Shown in pieces: positions 21,049 through 35,825 of a stretch of DNA of 64,000 nt. A program made the position numbers and the translations under genes. The notes beneath the pieces are model-generated. The model made no database searches and was not told the origin of the DNA. It saw only the letters and a program-made list of their open reading frames with translations. The stretch covers positions 355,621,882 to 355,685,881 of the forward strand of contig OZ024742.1 in NCBI GenBank assembly GCA_964016885.1, read 5' to 3'. This DNA is from Eledone cirrhosa. Its lineage: Eukaryota; Mollusca; Cephalopoda; Octopoda; Eledonidae. Positions within the stretch are counted from its first letter, which is position 1, and every line of letters starts with the position of its first letter.

Positions 21049-24000
21049 ATGACTTCACTCAGAATAGGCAGCATAAATGCGCGTGGCTTGGGGTCGTCAT
21101 GGAAGCAGGGCCACCTGCTCAACGACCTCAGGTCACTAAACATAGATGTAGTGGCCATCAGCGAGACCAGAATCTCCGAAGCACAGGCTTTCGCACCGAT
21201 CTTCGGCGGCTACGATGTGTACGCATCTCCCAGCCGTCCGGGATCGGGGGGAGGAGTTGCTGTGCTTTTTCGGAGAGGTTTGGATCTTGCCATACGGGCC
21301 ATCTTCCTGGACCCAGAAGGTAAGTTGGTGGTGCTGGACGTGACCAGCGGAGACGGGCAAGCTTTCAGTTTAGTGGCCGTCTATGCCCCGACAGGAGCAG
21401 GGCGGCCTGATTTCTTCCGGCGTCTGGAGACCTTTCTTGGAACGTCCCGCTCTTTAGTGTTAGTGGGCGACTGGAACGGGATGTTAGATGCACGCTGGGA
21501 TTGTGTGGGATTAGTGGATAGGGAAGGAGGGTGCAAGAGTCTCACCAACCTGCTCAGACGTTTTGAAATGTCTGACTGGTACCGAATGGATTTCCCGAAT
21601 GTACCAATGTGGACTTGGACAAATCGCATAGGGTCATCCAGATCATATCTAGATAGAGTATTTTGTAGGGAAATAGATAGGTCTAGCATAGGCTGTCCAC
21701 AATTCAAGATAGTCAGCTACACGGACCACAAATTCGTGATCTGTGTGTTTGACTTAGATAGGCTTCATAGACGAGGACCCGGCTACTGGAAGCTAAACAC
21801 GTCCTACCAGCGCGCAAGGCCTACAGAGACCGGATTAGCGAACTAGTTAATCGGGCGTTGACGGGGGCCATCGTCAACAACAAGTGGTCGTTTGGTCTGA
21901 AAAGAGCAATTAGAATAGAGTCCATTAGGTTTAGTAAGACTTTAGCAATAGAGTAAAATAGAGCAGAGGGAGAATTAGTTAGAAAATTAGATGAGGCGCT
22001 TAGCAAAGGCATCGCGACCGACGTACTTGCGGCGAAATTGGCCCTTGACCAATTCTTCAATGCAAAGCACGAAGGCTGCGTTGTCAGAGCTAGGATGCGT
22101 GCTCTCAGACACGAGGGGACGAAAGCCGTTCAATGGGCCCGAGTGGCGGAGGCGCGTCGTGGTAACAAAGCCACGATCCGGTCTTTGGTGGACAACGACG
22201 GGCGCATGCTACCCGATCCCGGGCAAATGTGTGAAGCTTTTCAGCGACACTTCGCTCAACTGTTCGGTGGCAGTGGCGGGCCGGATCGAGGGATGGACTT
22301 TAATGTCTACCTCGACGGACTGCCGCGGCTTTCGGCCACTGAGGCGGAGTGTTGCGAAAAGCCGATAACAACCGCTGAAGTACGGGATGCAATGACTAGT
22401 TGCACAAGGGGTAAATCGCCTGGTTTGGATGGTCTGCCCTATGAACTTTACGTACAAATGCCAAACTTGTTCGGAGGCCTCTTGGCGGACGTCTACTGCA
22501 ACTGGCAACAGAACGGGAGAATTCCCAGCTCTGTGAGCCGAGGAGCGGTGGCGCTGCTGAGAAAGGATCCGAACAAGGGGGATAACATAGATAATTTTAG
22601 GCCCATAACTCTGCTAAACACAGAGTTCAAGATTTTGGCCAAGGTGCTAGCAAAGAGGTTGGCGCTTGTCGTTGGTGGTCTGGTGGGAGAGGCACAGACA
22701 TGCGTCATTCCCGACAGATCCATCCACGACAACCTCCACCTCATGCGATACATCGTAGAGAGGGTAGCTAGGGAACCTGGCACGGGTGGGTCTTTGATCA
22801 ATTTAGATCAGTCGAAAGCTTTCGATAGGGTCGACCATCGTTACCTAGCGGCAGTCCTGAGGGCGGCTGGCTTTGGGCCCGTCTTCAGAGGCTGGATCGC
22901 TGCTATGCACAGCGACATCTGCTCTGTAGTGAGAGTGAACGGTCACCTTTCGGAACCGTTCAACATCATGCGCTCGGTCCGCCAAGGATGTCCCCTCTCG
23001 TCCCTATTGTACGTATTGACTCTCGAGCCATTACTGCACAAACTGGAGACGTTGAGGGGGGTCCCGCGCGAACTAGGATGCGGAAGATCCGTGTCAGCAT
23101 ATGCCGACGATGTCACCGTATTGGTGTCGAACGCCAAACACATCGAGGCGATCGGCACTACACTAAGAGAATACGAAGCGGTGACAGGAGCAATGATCAA
23201 CCAGGAAAAGTCAGTGGGCCTGCAGCTCGGCACATGGAGAGGCAGGTCCATGCCGTCCAACAGCGTCGTCGGGCGCCGGACGGACGGACCGGTTAAATTG
23301 CTAGGGGTTTGGTTCGGTCCAGACCTCCAGACGGACAAAAACTGGGACGAGGTGACGAGCAGGGTGGCTTCTCTCACCCAGAAATGGGCCGAGAGGAAGC
23401 TATCCCTGAAAAGTCGAGCGGAGGTGGCGAATGCGTACATCGCATCCGTCATCTACTACCGCCTGACCGTCGTACCTTGTCCTAAGCCCCGCCTGACTGC
23501 GCTGGAGCGTTTGCTCTTTCGATTCTTGTGGAAGGGACGCGCTCCGATGGTCAGGCGGTCCATCTGCTGTCAACACCCGCTACGTGGAGGGCTGGGCATG
23601 CCGTGGCTGATGATGCGCAGACACGCGCTCAGGCTACGACATCTCCACCTCTTCCTCGACGGTGATCAGGTGTGGTCGCCGTTTGCAAGACACGTTTTTC
23701 CCCAGCTCGTCTCCTTGACGGAGCTGCAGTCCTGGGTCAAGCGAAGACCGAGAGGGAGCGCTTGGAGACTGGAATGTCTTCAGGCGCTCACAGCCCTCGA
23801 CCAGTCGGGCAATGTGATCGGTGGAAACTCCACCTTGGCGTTCTATAGGGGATTAGTGGAGGGGAAGAGCGACGACGTACTTGGAGAAACTCTAGGCGTC
23901 GACGAAAATCAACTAGCCAATCTCTTCGGATGCGCGCAGGGCGACGAAACCGTCCTGCACGCACTCGTCCAGTGTCCGAGCATTGCTGACTTGTGGGTTT

Positions 24001-24338
24001 ATGTCGAACACCTGCTGTCACGTGTAGGACGGATCCAGCTATCAGCTGAGTCCATCGTGAGGATTGCCCCGCCCCCTTCCTTTAGCCTGGAAGGGCAGGC
24101 AGTTTTTATCTGTCTGGTGGCCATGGCGAAAGAGATAGTATGGTGGACACGTTTGAAAGGGCTGAAGACGAGCACTTACCTCTTCGGTGATGCCCTGATT
24201 AACTTTATCAAATTTCATTTGAAAAGGAAAATCAGGGTAGAGAGGGAAGTGCTCTCTTCCCAGCATTTTGTTGAAAGATGGGTGAGAGAAGCAAGTATTG
24301 CCCGAATGAATGGGCCTTCTCTGAGTATGTGTCTGTAA
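21049..24338 (+). pseudogene. Tx1-like ORF2 (APE endonuclease-RT) of T3, lightly broken
   Basis: Starts MTSLRIGSINARGLG 34 bases after the ORF1 stop, so translation probably needs reinitiation or internal entry. APE endonuclease residues N10, E39, D141, N143, D226 and H227 are present. One base is missing near 21800, and a TAA follows at 21955-21957; from there the frame is open to 24338. RT motifs: GKSPGLDGLPYELYV, NFRPITLLNTEFKIL, LINLDQSKAFDRVDHRYL, SVRQGCPLSSLLYVL, SAYADDVTVLVS. Near 23930 an in-frame loss of about 147 bases relative to T4 removes the first Cys of the C-terminal CCHC motif (CPRCAQGDETVLHALVQC in T4; only CAQGDETVLHALVQC here). Full length would be about 1145 residues. Confidence 0.88.
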
Positions 24339-24582
24339 ATTAAAAGTGGAAAACTGGGAGAGGGCACTTGCCCTGGTGGTCAGGGCCACTGTGGTCTTTT
24401 AATGGGCTTTCTCCACAAATTTCTCTTGGAAGTCTCCCCCCTATTGGGGAATTTTTCTTTGTTATTTTATTTCAACCTCTGTTTTTTTTTACACGCAGAA
24501 ATGCCCATTTGTACCGTCCTGTATTGTCCTGTACTGTCCTTAATGTCTACTTTATGTGAACCCTTGTGGTTAATAAAGAAAA

Positions 24583-24887
<305 letters not shown>

Positions 24888-25678
24888 ATGCTCATGTGTG
24901 TGAGTATGTTCCTGTGTATGTATGTAGGTAAGTATGTATACACTAGCTACCTATGTCATGAATTCTTTCAACAATCATTTGTTCTCTATAAGTCAAATAT
25001 TTTGGCAGTATTGTAGACAATAAAATATGATGCATGTTTGAATTTCCTAACTGAATCTATATTTTATATAAGAAATCAACTTCTTTTGTGAGCAAGATTA
25101 ATGGATATCTCAATATATTTGATTTCTAAATCATGTGAATCCAAAAGAGATGAGATATTTGATGTTCATAAATTTCTAATGAACATAGTTAACAAAACAT
25201 AAAATAGTGTTGTAAAAAATGAATATAGTCCGAGAAGGTTTTAAATAGATTTTCCTGCGATCGAAAAAACATTTAATTCGAAACGGTTATTAATATGAAT
25301 GCCTGTTCATGACAGTTGTTCCGGCAAAAGATAAATGGTTATGAAACAAGAAGAACATTGCGGTATTGAATACAAACACATCATTACTGCAATGAAAATT
25401 GGAATGTAAAGGTAAAATATGACAGATTTACAATAGGTAAGAATATGAAATGAGCTCTTAATATCCTATCTGATTATGGCCAGGTGTGTTTGGTCCTCAC
25501 TTATAACATTGAACATTACACCCAGAGAAAAGAACAAAATAGCAAACAGAACCATATAATAGAACAGATGTTGTACAAACATAAACTTTAATTCACCAGC
25601 GTCTGAAAAAGTAATAACACTTTTGTATTTGTACACAGAAATATTACATCTACTTACATACATGCATACATACATACT

Positions 25679-25680
<2 letters not shown>
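24888..25680. other. Unassigned AT-rich sequence
   Basis: Apparently single-copy DNA. I see no open frame of note, RNA gene or repeat end. Confidence 0.4.
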
Positions 25681-25710
<30 letters not shown>

Positions 25711-25845
25711 TAGATAGATAGATATAGATAGATATATATATATATGTGTATGTGTGTGCGTGTGTGCCCGTGCTCGTGTGTGCCCGTGTGTGCCCGTGCG
25801 TATGTACGTGTGTGCGTGTGTGCGTGAGTGTATGTGTTTACATAT
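25681..25845. repeat. Compound microsatellite (TA, GA, GATA, TG/CG)
   Basis: Successive tracts of TA, GA, ATAG, TA and then TGTGCG/TGTGCC-type units. Purine-pyrimidine alternation in the right half could form Z-DNA; that is inference. Confidence 0.85.
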
Positions 25846-26210
25846 ATATCTAAAAAAGTTGAAGTCATAGTTGCCCCATATGTACAAATTTTCTAGACAT
25901 ATTACTATTGTTTCGATAGCAATCAGCTCCCGGCGCAATCAATGTGAGGGGGTCCGACTCGTTTTCGATATCTCGTTATATATGCGAACTTATATGTGCA
26001 AAGACACATGGTAGAACTTTATTTGATAAAGTTTGTGATATTAAATCCTGATTTCATTAGAGCAGCACAACTTAATATCATGTTGGTGAATTCCACAAAA
26101 TGTTCCTTGTATAATTTATATAATTGTGAGTTCCTATCACATATATAACATTAAAAAAAAAACAATATAGAATGTTTTGTACACTGCAAATCAAATCACG
26201 TATATATTTG

Positions 26211-26855
26211 ACATTGATATTAGTGTATATTTCTCGTTGATATTCAGGTAAAATTCTCATTGATAGTCGTGCATAGTTCTCATTGATATTCGTATATAAT
26301 GTACATTGTTATCGTGTATAGTTCTCATTGATATTCGTGTATGGTTCTTATTAATGTTCGTGTATAATTCTCATTGATATCCGTGTATGTTTCTCATTAA
26401 TATTCATGCATTGTTCTCATTTCTATTCGTGTATAATTTTATTTGTTATTCGTGTATAGTTCTCATTGTTATTCGAGTATAATTGTGATTGTTATTCATG
26501 CATAGTTCTCATTGCTATTCGTGTACAGTTCTCATTGCTATTCGTGTACAGTTCTCATTGATATTCGTGTATAGTTCTCATTGATATTCGTGTATGGGTC
26601 TCATTGTTATACGTGTATAATTTTCTTTGTTATTCGTGTATAATTCTCATTGTTATTCGTGTATAGTTCTCATTGCTATTCGTATATAGTTCTGATTGTT
26701 ATTCGCGTATAGTTCTCATTGATATTCGTGTATAGTTCTCGTTGATATTGGTGTATAGTGTTCATTGTTATTCATGTAGAGTTTTGATTGTTAATCGTGT
26801 ATAGTAGTTATTGCTTTTGTGGATAGTTTCATTGTTATTCATGTATAGTTCTCAT
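26211..26855. repeat. 23-bp minisatellite, about 28 units
   Basis: Tandem copies of a unit containing GATATTCGTGTATAGTTCTC and ending ATT. Neighbouring units differ at one to four positions (GATATT/GTTATT/GCTATT; GTATAG/GTATAA/GTACAG), and some units are a base or two short. No coding frame is kept. Confidence 0.85.
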
Positions 26856-26902
26856 GGAAACATATCTCAATGTACGTCCCTAATTTCTCAATATATTTGA
26901 TT

Positions 26903-26965
26903 ATCTCCTTACTATACAGTGGTCTGCCTTACTATACAGTGGTCTGTCTTACTATACAGTGCTCT
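26903..26965. repeat. 20-bp tandem repeat, three units
   Basis: Three copies of TTACTATACAGTGGTCTGCC with minor changes, close after the 23-bp minisatellite but unrelated to it. Confidence 0.8.
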
Positions 26966-27639
26966 TGAAACATTACTATTTAACCCAAATATGCTGCATA
27001 CATTCACATATATATCCGGGCATTGTTCATTATTCATTTTGTATTAAGATAATTGCGTTACTGCTTTTTCAACCATAGCATCTATCGATTTCATTTTCCC
27101 GCCGTTGGGATACATATATTTACAGTTGAGCAATGGGTACATTACTCATCTAGAAATAAATGTCTATATATCTCATTGAATGAAAGGAGTAAATTGTTCA
27201 CTATGGAAATGAAGAGAAATGCGATGTTATCGCAGATTACTTTACTCTCATTTGCGTTATAAGTTTTCAATTTATTTTTTCCGTTCAATTTCATACCACT
27301 TTAATCTCAGATTTTCTCACATTGAATCCCAAGGATTTGAATCTCTAACAATAACAATTCATGAAGAACATTAATTTAGAAAACAACGACTTTAAAATGT
27401 TTTCTTGGAGAAAAAAACATGTTTTATACAGCTTTTGCTATTACGATTTGAAGCTGCTTCCACCTCATCTCTAGTATTCACTCTTCCAACACGTATCCCT
27501 CACCATCCTCCGAGAAAACCCTCGTCCATTCTGTACGCCGGAGCGGTGGGGTGGCCAGCTCGTGGGTTCAAATTTGCTTATGAGAGATGTGGAGAGTGAG
27601 AGAGACAATGAGAATTTGATTTCAATATGTTCAGACCTT
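26966..27639. other. Unassigned AT-rich sequence
   Basis: No gene recognised. Around 27540-27585 GGTGGGGTGGCCAGCTCGTG with GGGTTCAAATTTG is faintly tRNA-like (B-box), which could be a very old SINE head. Confidence 0.3.
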
Positions 27640-28014
27640 ATATTTATATATATATATATATATATATTAGGGAGTGAGGTTTTTTTTTACAAAATTAAAA
27701 ATAACCGAGGTGTCCTACACGAGTGAAAGTATAAAGAAAAAAAGATGAAATCGAAAATGCAACTGTCATATTTTAAAAAATATATATATACTTATTTGGT
27801 TCCTTTACCGGTTTCGCAGTTCTTCTGCTTTTCAAATGTAGAGTTGAGATGCAGGGTCTGTGGTTTTTATCACAGATGTGGGAAAAACCATAGACCCTCC
27901 ATCTCAACTCTACTTTTGAAAAGCAGAAGAACTGCGAAACCGGTAAAGGAACCAAATAAATATATATATTTAAAAAAAAAAAGACTCCAGTTGCATTTTC
28001 GATTTCATCTTTTT

Positions 28015-28049
<35 letters not shown>

Positions 28050-28058
28050 TATATAACG
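27640..28058. mobile_element. Foldback element between (TA)n tracts
   Basis: Inverted arms of about 138 bases, 27732-27870 and 27881-28018, with only a 10-base centre; the inner stem includes CCTTTACCGGTTTCGCAGTT against its complement. (TA)n lies on both outer sides (27640-27667 and 28018-28046). The arms match with few differences, so the whole would form a long hairpin. No transposase is present; it may be a non-autonomous DNA element or another foldback repeat. Confidence 0.65.
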
Positions 28059-28767
28059 AAGGAGGTGTGGTAAGGAACCAGATGACCAGATGGACCATAA
28101 CGCACGACAGTACTCAATACTTAGGGTAGTAGAGTGGGTAATAGGAAAATGTTTAACCTAGAGGTTTCCAATTTTCTCCGAAGGCACATAAAATAAAGGG
28201 TCGGGGTTAAACATGTTCCTATATATAAATATATATATATATATATTTGACACTAGTTGAGACGATGTTTAAAATATATGCATTACCCTCCTATCTGTCT
28301 AGTCACATAAATATCTCTAGTATATGTTTAATATCTCAACCTTGCATAAGTGTTTAAAAGAAAAGTCATGCCAACCTATGAGAGTTCTTTGTGTAAGTAT
28401 TCTCGAAAATCAATCATGATCCTGCCTTGGCAAGCTCTCACGGCCTATGATGCGAATTATAGTGTTTCAGAATTCATTGATGAAAATTATGTATAGATTT
28501 TTACTGCAGGAATGTAAATTCCGCTATTGGTTTTATCATACATTCAGACGTCTGTACGATGAATTATTGTTTTGAAACTCATCGATTTAAATTACATATA
28601 CATTTCTACGTCAGAAACGGAAATTCTGTTATTGGTGTTACCATTCGCTTAGAGGTGAGCGACTCAGAGTTAGCTGTAATGGTTGCCATGCCGTATGGAA
28701 TCAGAAATATCATTAATTTCATTCATTTAAACTACTAATGACATTGGAAATATTATATATATTTGAT
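28059..28767. other. Unassigned sequence
   Basis: Contains a short (TA)n at about 28222-28248. Nothing else is recognised. Confidence 0.35.
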
Positions 28768-28943
28768 TCTACTTTTGGCACAAGGCAAACAATTAATCCA
28801 GTGTATTACTGGTACTTTATTTTATCGACCACTTAAGGATGAAAGGCAAAGTTAACCTCGGCTCGATTTGAACTCAGAATGGCAAGGGGCGTAACTCTAT
28901 GCGTCAAGTCACGGTGTCCGACAAGCTACCGATACTGCCAATA
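28768..28943 (-). mobile_element. tRNA-derived SINE
   Basis: Complement: head AATATTGGCAGTATCGGTAG, B-box TGAGTTCAAATCGAGCCGAGG, body GATAAAATAAAGTACCAGTA and a tail with GCCTTGTGCCAAAAGTAGAA. It lacks the A-box flank GTAGAGGGTCGG in perfect form, so it is modestly decayed. Confidence 0.8.
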
Positions 28944-29099
28944 TTACAAAGAACGAAACTCTTCATAAGAACAAGAGAACAATACGATTGGTATGGTTGT
29001 GTATTTTCTCTAGTTTGTATCAGAAGAAATATCTTTTAGTGACGGGGGTTTGAAAAGTAAATCTATTAATTATGCATATATATACGCACTATGACATAG

Positions 29100-29182
29100 G
29101 GCGGTGGATTTGCAGTATCGGTAGAGGGTCGGACGCCATGCTTTGCAGCAAAGAGTTACACCTTTTATGGTGTGAGTTCAAG
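29100..29182 (+). mobile_element. SINE head, 3' part missing
   Basis: GGGCGGTGGATTTGCAGTAT and onward to the B-box GTGTGAGTTCAAGCACG, where it gives way to the dispersed repeat at 29183. Confidence 0.7.
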
Positions 29183-29508
29183 CACGTTTATTTATACAGT
29201 TATATTATACAATGTAATATGTGTTACACTAGCTGGTTTCTCTAGATATATTTTCATTCGGTAACATATTGTAACATTAGTATGTCCAATATAGGACTTT
29301 CTATACTGGATATGAAGTTTCACGTCTGATCTGTCATAGGAAGATTTGGTGAGAAATGTTTTAATGTACGTGTTTTTGTAATACGTTATTTATACTAACA
29401 TAGACTTAGCTATGACGTATGCTGTGCTCTGTGTGATATGTTTTTATATCTACTAAATAATTCCTATAATGATGAAAGGTGAAAGTCACATTATTTATTT
29501 CTATACTG
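29183..29508 (+). repeat. Dispersed repeat shared with 59009-59335
   Basis: About 325 bases matching 59009-59335 in the same orientation at roughly 85-90% by eye. Both hold TTTTCATTCGGTAACATATT-like and TAGACTTAGCTATGACGTAT strings. The second copy lies just beyond the C-terminal coding end of the Penelope-like remnant, so this may be a solo 3' part of that family (inference). Confidence 0.65.
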
Positions 29509-29698
29509 GGCGGTGAATTAGCAGTATCGGTAAAGGGTCATACGCCATGCGTTGCAGCAGAAAGTTACGGTCCTTTATGATCTGAGTTCAAATTCCGCCG
29601 AGGTTATCTTTGCGTTTCATCTTTGCGGGGTCGATAAAATAAAGTACCAGTAATACACTGGGATAACTGCTGGCCTTGTGCCAAATGTAGAAATAATT
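29509..29698 (+). mobile_element. tRNA-derived SINE
   Basis: Complete layout: GGGCGGTGAATTAGCAGTAT head, B-box GAGTTCAAATTCCGCCGAGG, body GTCGATAAAATAAAGTACCA and tail TGGCCTTGTGCCAAATGTAG, followed by AAATAATTATAT. Confidence 0.85.
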
Positions 29699-29983
29699 AT
29701 ATAGAAAATACCTTCAAGAAGAAGTGGAATATCGAGTGTTGTTGATTTTGACCCATTGGTCCCATTGGTTCTATATCACTTCGTTGCGTTTAAATGTTAT
29801 ATATTCCTACATGGAGTTGTATGTAATATTTGAATATATAATCTCAGTTGAAGGAATATTGGGAATGCTTTACATATGTGAGACCCTAACGTGTAACATA
29901 TTTTTTGGCACCTACAAGTATACCCATGGCAACGTAAAGACTTTATATGAGGCAGATAATGACTAATTATTATTGTAATCAAA

Positions 29984-30168
29984 GCACTATCGGTAGAGGG
30001 GCGGACGCCATACTTTGCAGCAAAGAGTTACGGCCCTTTATGATCTGAGTTCAGATCCCGCCGAGGTTAACTTTACCTTTCATTCCTACGGGGTTAATGA
30101 AATAAAGTACGAGTAACTTACTGGGATAATTGCTGGCCTTGTGCCAATAGTCGAAACAATTATTGTAA
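29984..30168 (+). mobile_element. tRNA-derived SINE
   Basis: Head shortened (AGCACTATCGGTAGAGGGGC), B-box GAGTTCAGATCCCGCCGAGG, body with GAAATAAAGTACGAGTAACT, tail TGGCCTTGTGCCAATAGTCG and AAACAATTATTG. The second in the same orientation within 500 bases. Confidence 0.85.
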
Positions 30169-30399
30169 TAAAACACATTGTAATACAACTTCTTCTGGCA
30201 CAACGTCTGTTACGACGACGAGTGTTCCAGTTGATAAAATCAACGGAACAGACTGCTCATGAAATTAATGTGCAAGTGACTGAGCATTCCACAGATACGC
30301 GTTCGGTTATCGTAGTTCTCGGGGAGATTCAGTGTAATTCAGAATGTGACATGGCTGACTCTTCGAATTAGTGGTACAACTCATTTTTGACAGCTGATT

Positions 30400-30535
30400 G
30401 GACTGGAGACAAGTGAAATAAAGTATCTTACTCAAGGAAACAATGCTCCGCTGGGAAGCAAACATATGAGCTCACGATTGTGAGCGGAATACCCTAACCA
30501 CAAATCCACGCACCTTCAGACTACGACCTCTAAGC
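30400..30535 (-). mobile_element. Second SINE type (tRNA head, conserved central domain), remnant
   Basis: Complement reads GGTGCGTGGATTTGTGGTTA, then GGGTATTCCGCTCACAATCG, a weak B-box, and TTGTTTCCTTGAGTAAGATA followed by CTTTATTTCACTTG. The CCTTGAGCAAGACACTTTAT type of core is known from widely distributed animal SINEs (Meta-SINE-like, from memory). Clearly different from the main SINE of the window. Confidence 0.5.
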
Positions 30536-33584
<3,049 letters not shown>

Positions 33585-33672
33585 GAGGTTATATTTAATT
33601 TGTTGGGATTCAACAAGCTTAAATACTTTTATAACTGATATAAAGCACTCAACTGTTTATTGGAGTAAATAC

Positions 33673-34042
33673 ACAATATATTAATAAATGGAAACAATAT
33701 TTATAAAACCATATTTATTTTATTATATATATTTCAAGGGCAACCAAGGCAAATTATGGTGCGCTTTTATCAGATAAAATACAGACTTGTTTTATAAATA
33801 CATATTCACATACCCGGAAAAAAAGACAACTTTAACGGTTGGAGCTTCCTGAATAGTGAAGCTCTATCCAGGAAGTTCAAACCGTTAAGGTTGTCCTTTT
33901 TTCCGGGTATGTGAATATTTATTTATAAAAAAAATCTGTATTTTATCTGATGAAAGCGCACCATATATTGCCTTGGTTGCCCTTGAAATATGTATAACAA
34001 GATAAATATGGTTTTATAAATATAGTTTCCATTTATTAATAT

Positions 34043-34047
<5 letters not shown>
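33673..34047. mobile_element. Foldback element between (TA)n tracts
   Basis: Two inverted arms of about 180 bases (33673-33852 and 33868-34047) with a 15-base centre. Inner stem strings include TTCACATACCCGGAAAAAAA and its complement; outer ends are ACAATATATTAATAAATGG and its complement. (TA)n flanks both sides at a short distance. The arms differ at few positions. No coding capacity. Confidence 0.75.

Positions 34048-34122
<75 letters not shown>
34048..34122. repeat. (TA)n microsatellite
   Basis: About 37 TA units between the foldback element and the 530-bp repeat array. Confidence 0.95.
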
Positions 34123-34125
<3 letters not shown>

Positions 34126-35825
34126 AATTAATATATCTACCGACATATGTATACAGATGCATACCTACGCCAGCAGATATATATGTTCTGTCTTAGTAAC
34201 TTTGTAGTTCAATGCAGGGGAATGCAGAACAATTATATGAAAGACGTAAATAAGAAAGTTATGAAAATTGACTTACTTACTAGAATTTCACTCCAACTAA
34301 TTAGTTTCTGTAAGGGGATATATACAGTTACGTAATACCTGTAGAGAAGCCTTACGTCATCGGGGAGTCTATTCTCAGCTAAGCCACCAGGCAATGCGGG
34401 GACACTGGAAGCTTATATAACAATAATTCTGTGGATGGAAAAAAGCGAAAAAGTCGAGCGGGGCTAGATTCTAAGCACTGAAAAATTCGCTGCCTCCTTG
34501 GTCAAATGGCAAATTCAAAAGAATTAATCACGTGACACTGAGGTTAACCAGCTTGGAGTGGGGTGCTATTAAGACAGAGCCTAGCTACTACTATCAGTCA
34601 CAGTAGTAATTTGGCAAATTTTGCTCAACAAATAATTTGGAGAAGAATATAAGAATTAATATATCTACCGACATATGTATACAGATGCATACCTACGCTA
34701 GCAGATATATATGTTCTGTCTTAGTAACTTTGTAGTTCAATGCAGGGGAATGCAGAACAATTATATGAAAGACGTAAATAAGAAAGTTATGAATATTGAC
34801 TTACTTACTAAAATTTCACTCCAACTAATTAGTTTCTGTAAGGAGATAAATACAGTTACGTAATACCTATCGAGAAACATTACGTCATCAGGGAGTCTAT
34901 TCTCAGCTAAGCCACCAGGCAATGCCGGGACACTGGAAGCTTATATAACAATAATCACGTGACACTGAGGTTAACCAGCTTGGAGTGGGGGTGCTATTAA
35001 GACAGAGCCTAGCTACTACTATCATTCACAGTAGTAATTTGGCAAATTTTGCTCAAATCTGCTCCAAATTATTTGTTGAGCAAAATTTGCCAAATTACTA
35101 CTGTGACTGATAGTAGTAGCTAGGCTCTGTCTTAATAGCACCCCCACTCCAAGCTGGTTAACCTCAGTGTCACGGGATTAATTCTTTTGAATTTGCCACT
35201 TGATCAAGGAGGCAGCGAAATTTTCAGTGCTTAGAATCTAGCCCCGCTCGATTTTTTCGCTTCTTTCCATCCACTGAATTATTGTGATATAAGCTTCCAC
35301 TGTCCCCACATTGCCCGGTGGCTTAGCTGAGAATAGACTACCTGATGACGTAAGGCTTCTCTACAGGTATTACGTAACTGTATTTATCCCCTTACAGAAA
35401 CTAATTAGTTGGAGTGAAATTTTAGTAAGTAAGTCAGTTTTCATAACTTTCTTATTTACGTCTTTCATATAATTTTTCTGCATCCCCCTGCATAGAACCA
35501 CAAAGTTACTAAGACAAAACATATATATCTGCTGGCGTAGGTATGCATCTGTATACATATGTCCGTAGATATATTAATTCTTACATTCTTCTCCAAATTA
35601 TTTGTTGAGCAAAATTTGCGAAATTACTACTGTGACTGATAGTAGTAGCTAGGCTCTGTCTTAATAGCACCCCCACTCCAAGCTGATTAACCTCAGTGTC
35701 ACGTGATTAATTCTTTTGAATTTGCCACTTGACCAAGGAGGCAGCGAATGTTTCAGTGCTTAGAATCTAGCCCCGCTCGATTTTTTCGCTTTTTTCCATC
35801 CACTGAATTATTGTTATATAAGCTG
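34123..35825. repeat. Inverted array of a 530-bp unit (four copies)
   Basis: Unit 1 (34123-34650, +) starts AAGAATTAATATATCTACCG and ends CTCAACAAATAATTTGGAGA. Unit 2 (34651-35057, +) repeats it with about 90 bases missing in the middle. Unit 3 (about 35061-35582, -) and unit 4 (35583-35825, -) are the same sequence inverted; unit 4 stops at ATATAAGCT where R4-a sequence begins. The arrangement is two tandem copies head to head with two more. Identity is over 90% by eye. No protein is encoded and the family is not recognised; LTR-like parts of a Penelope-like or foldback element are possible. Confidence 0.75.

Larger units (their letters stand above)
18814..24583 (+). mobile_element. T3: full-length Tx1-like non-LTR retrotransposon
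   Basis: A 5.8-kb element with both ends, flanked on each side by (ATT)n. 5' UTR 18814-19022, ORF1 19023-21014, spacer 21015-21048, ORF2 21049-24338, 3' UTR 24339-24583 ending GTGGTTAATAAAGAAAACA. This is the best reference copy of the family in the window; only five disabling changes are visible. Confidence 0.9.

Noticed and set aside
26211..26855. CRISPR-like array
   Set aside because: Head-to-tail 23-bp repeats without unique spacers in a eukaryotic genome; this is a minisatellite.
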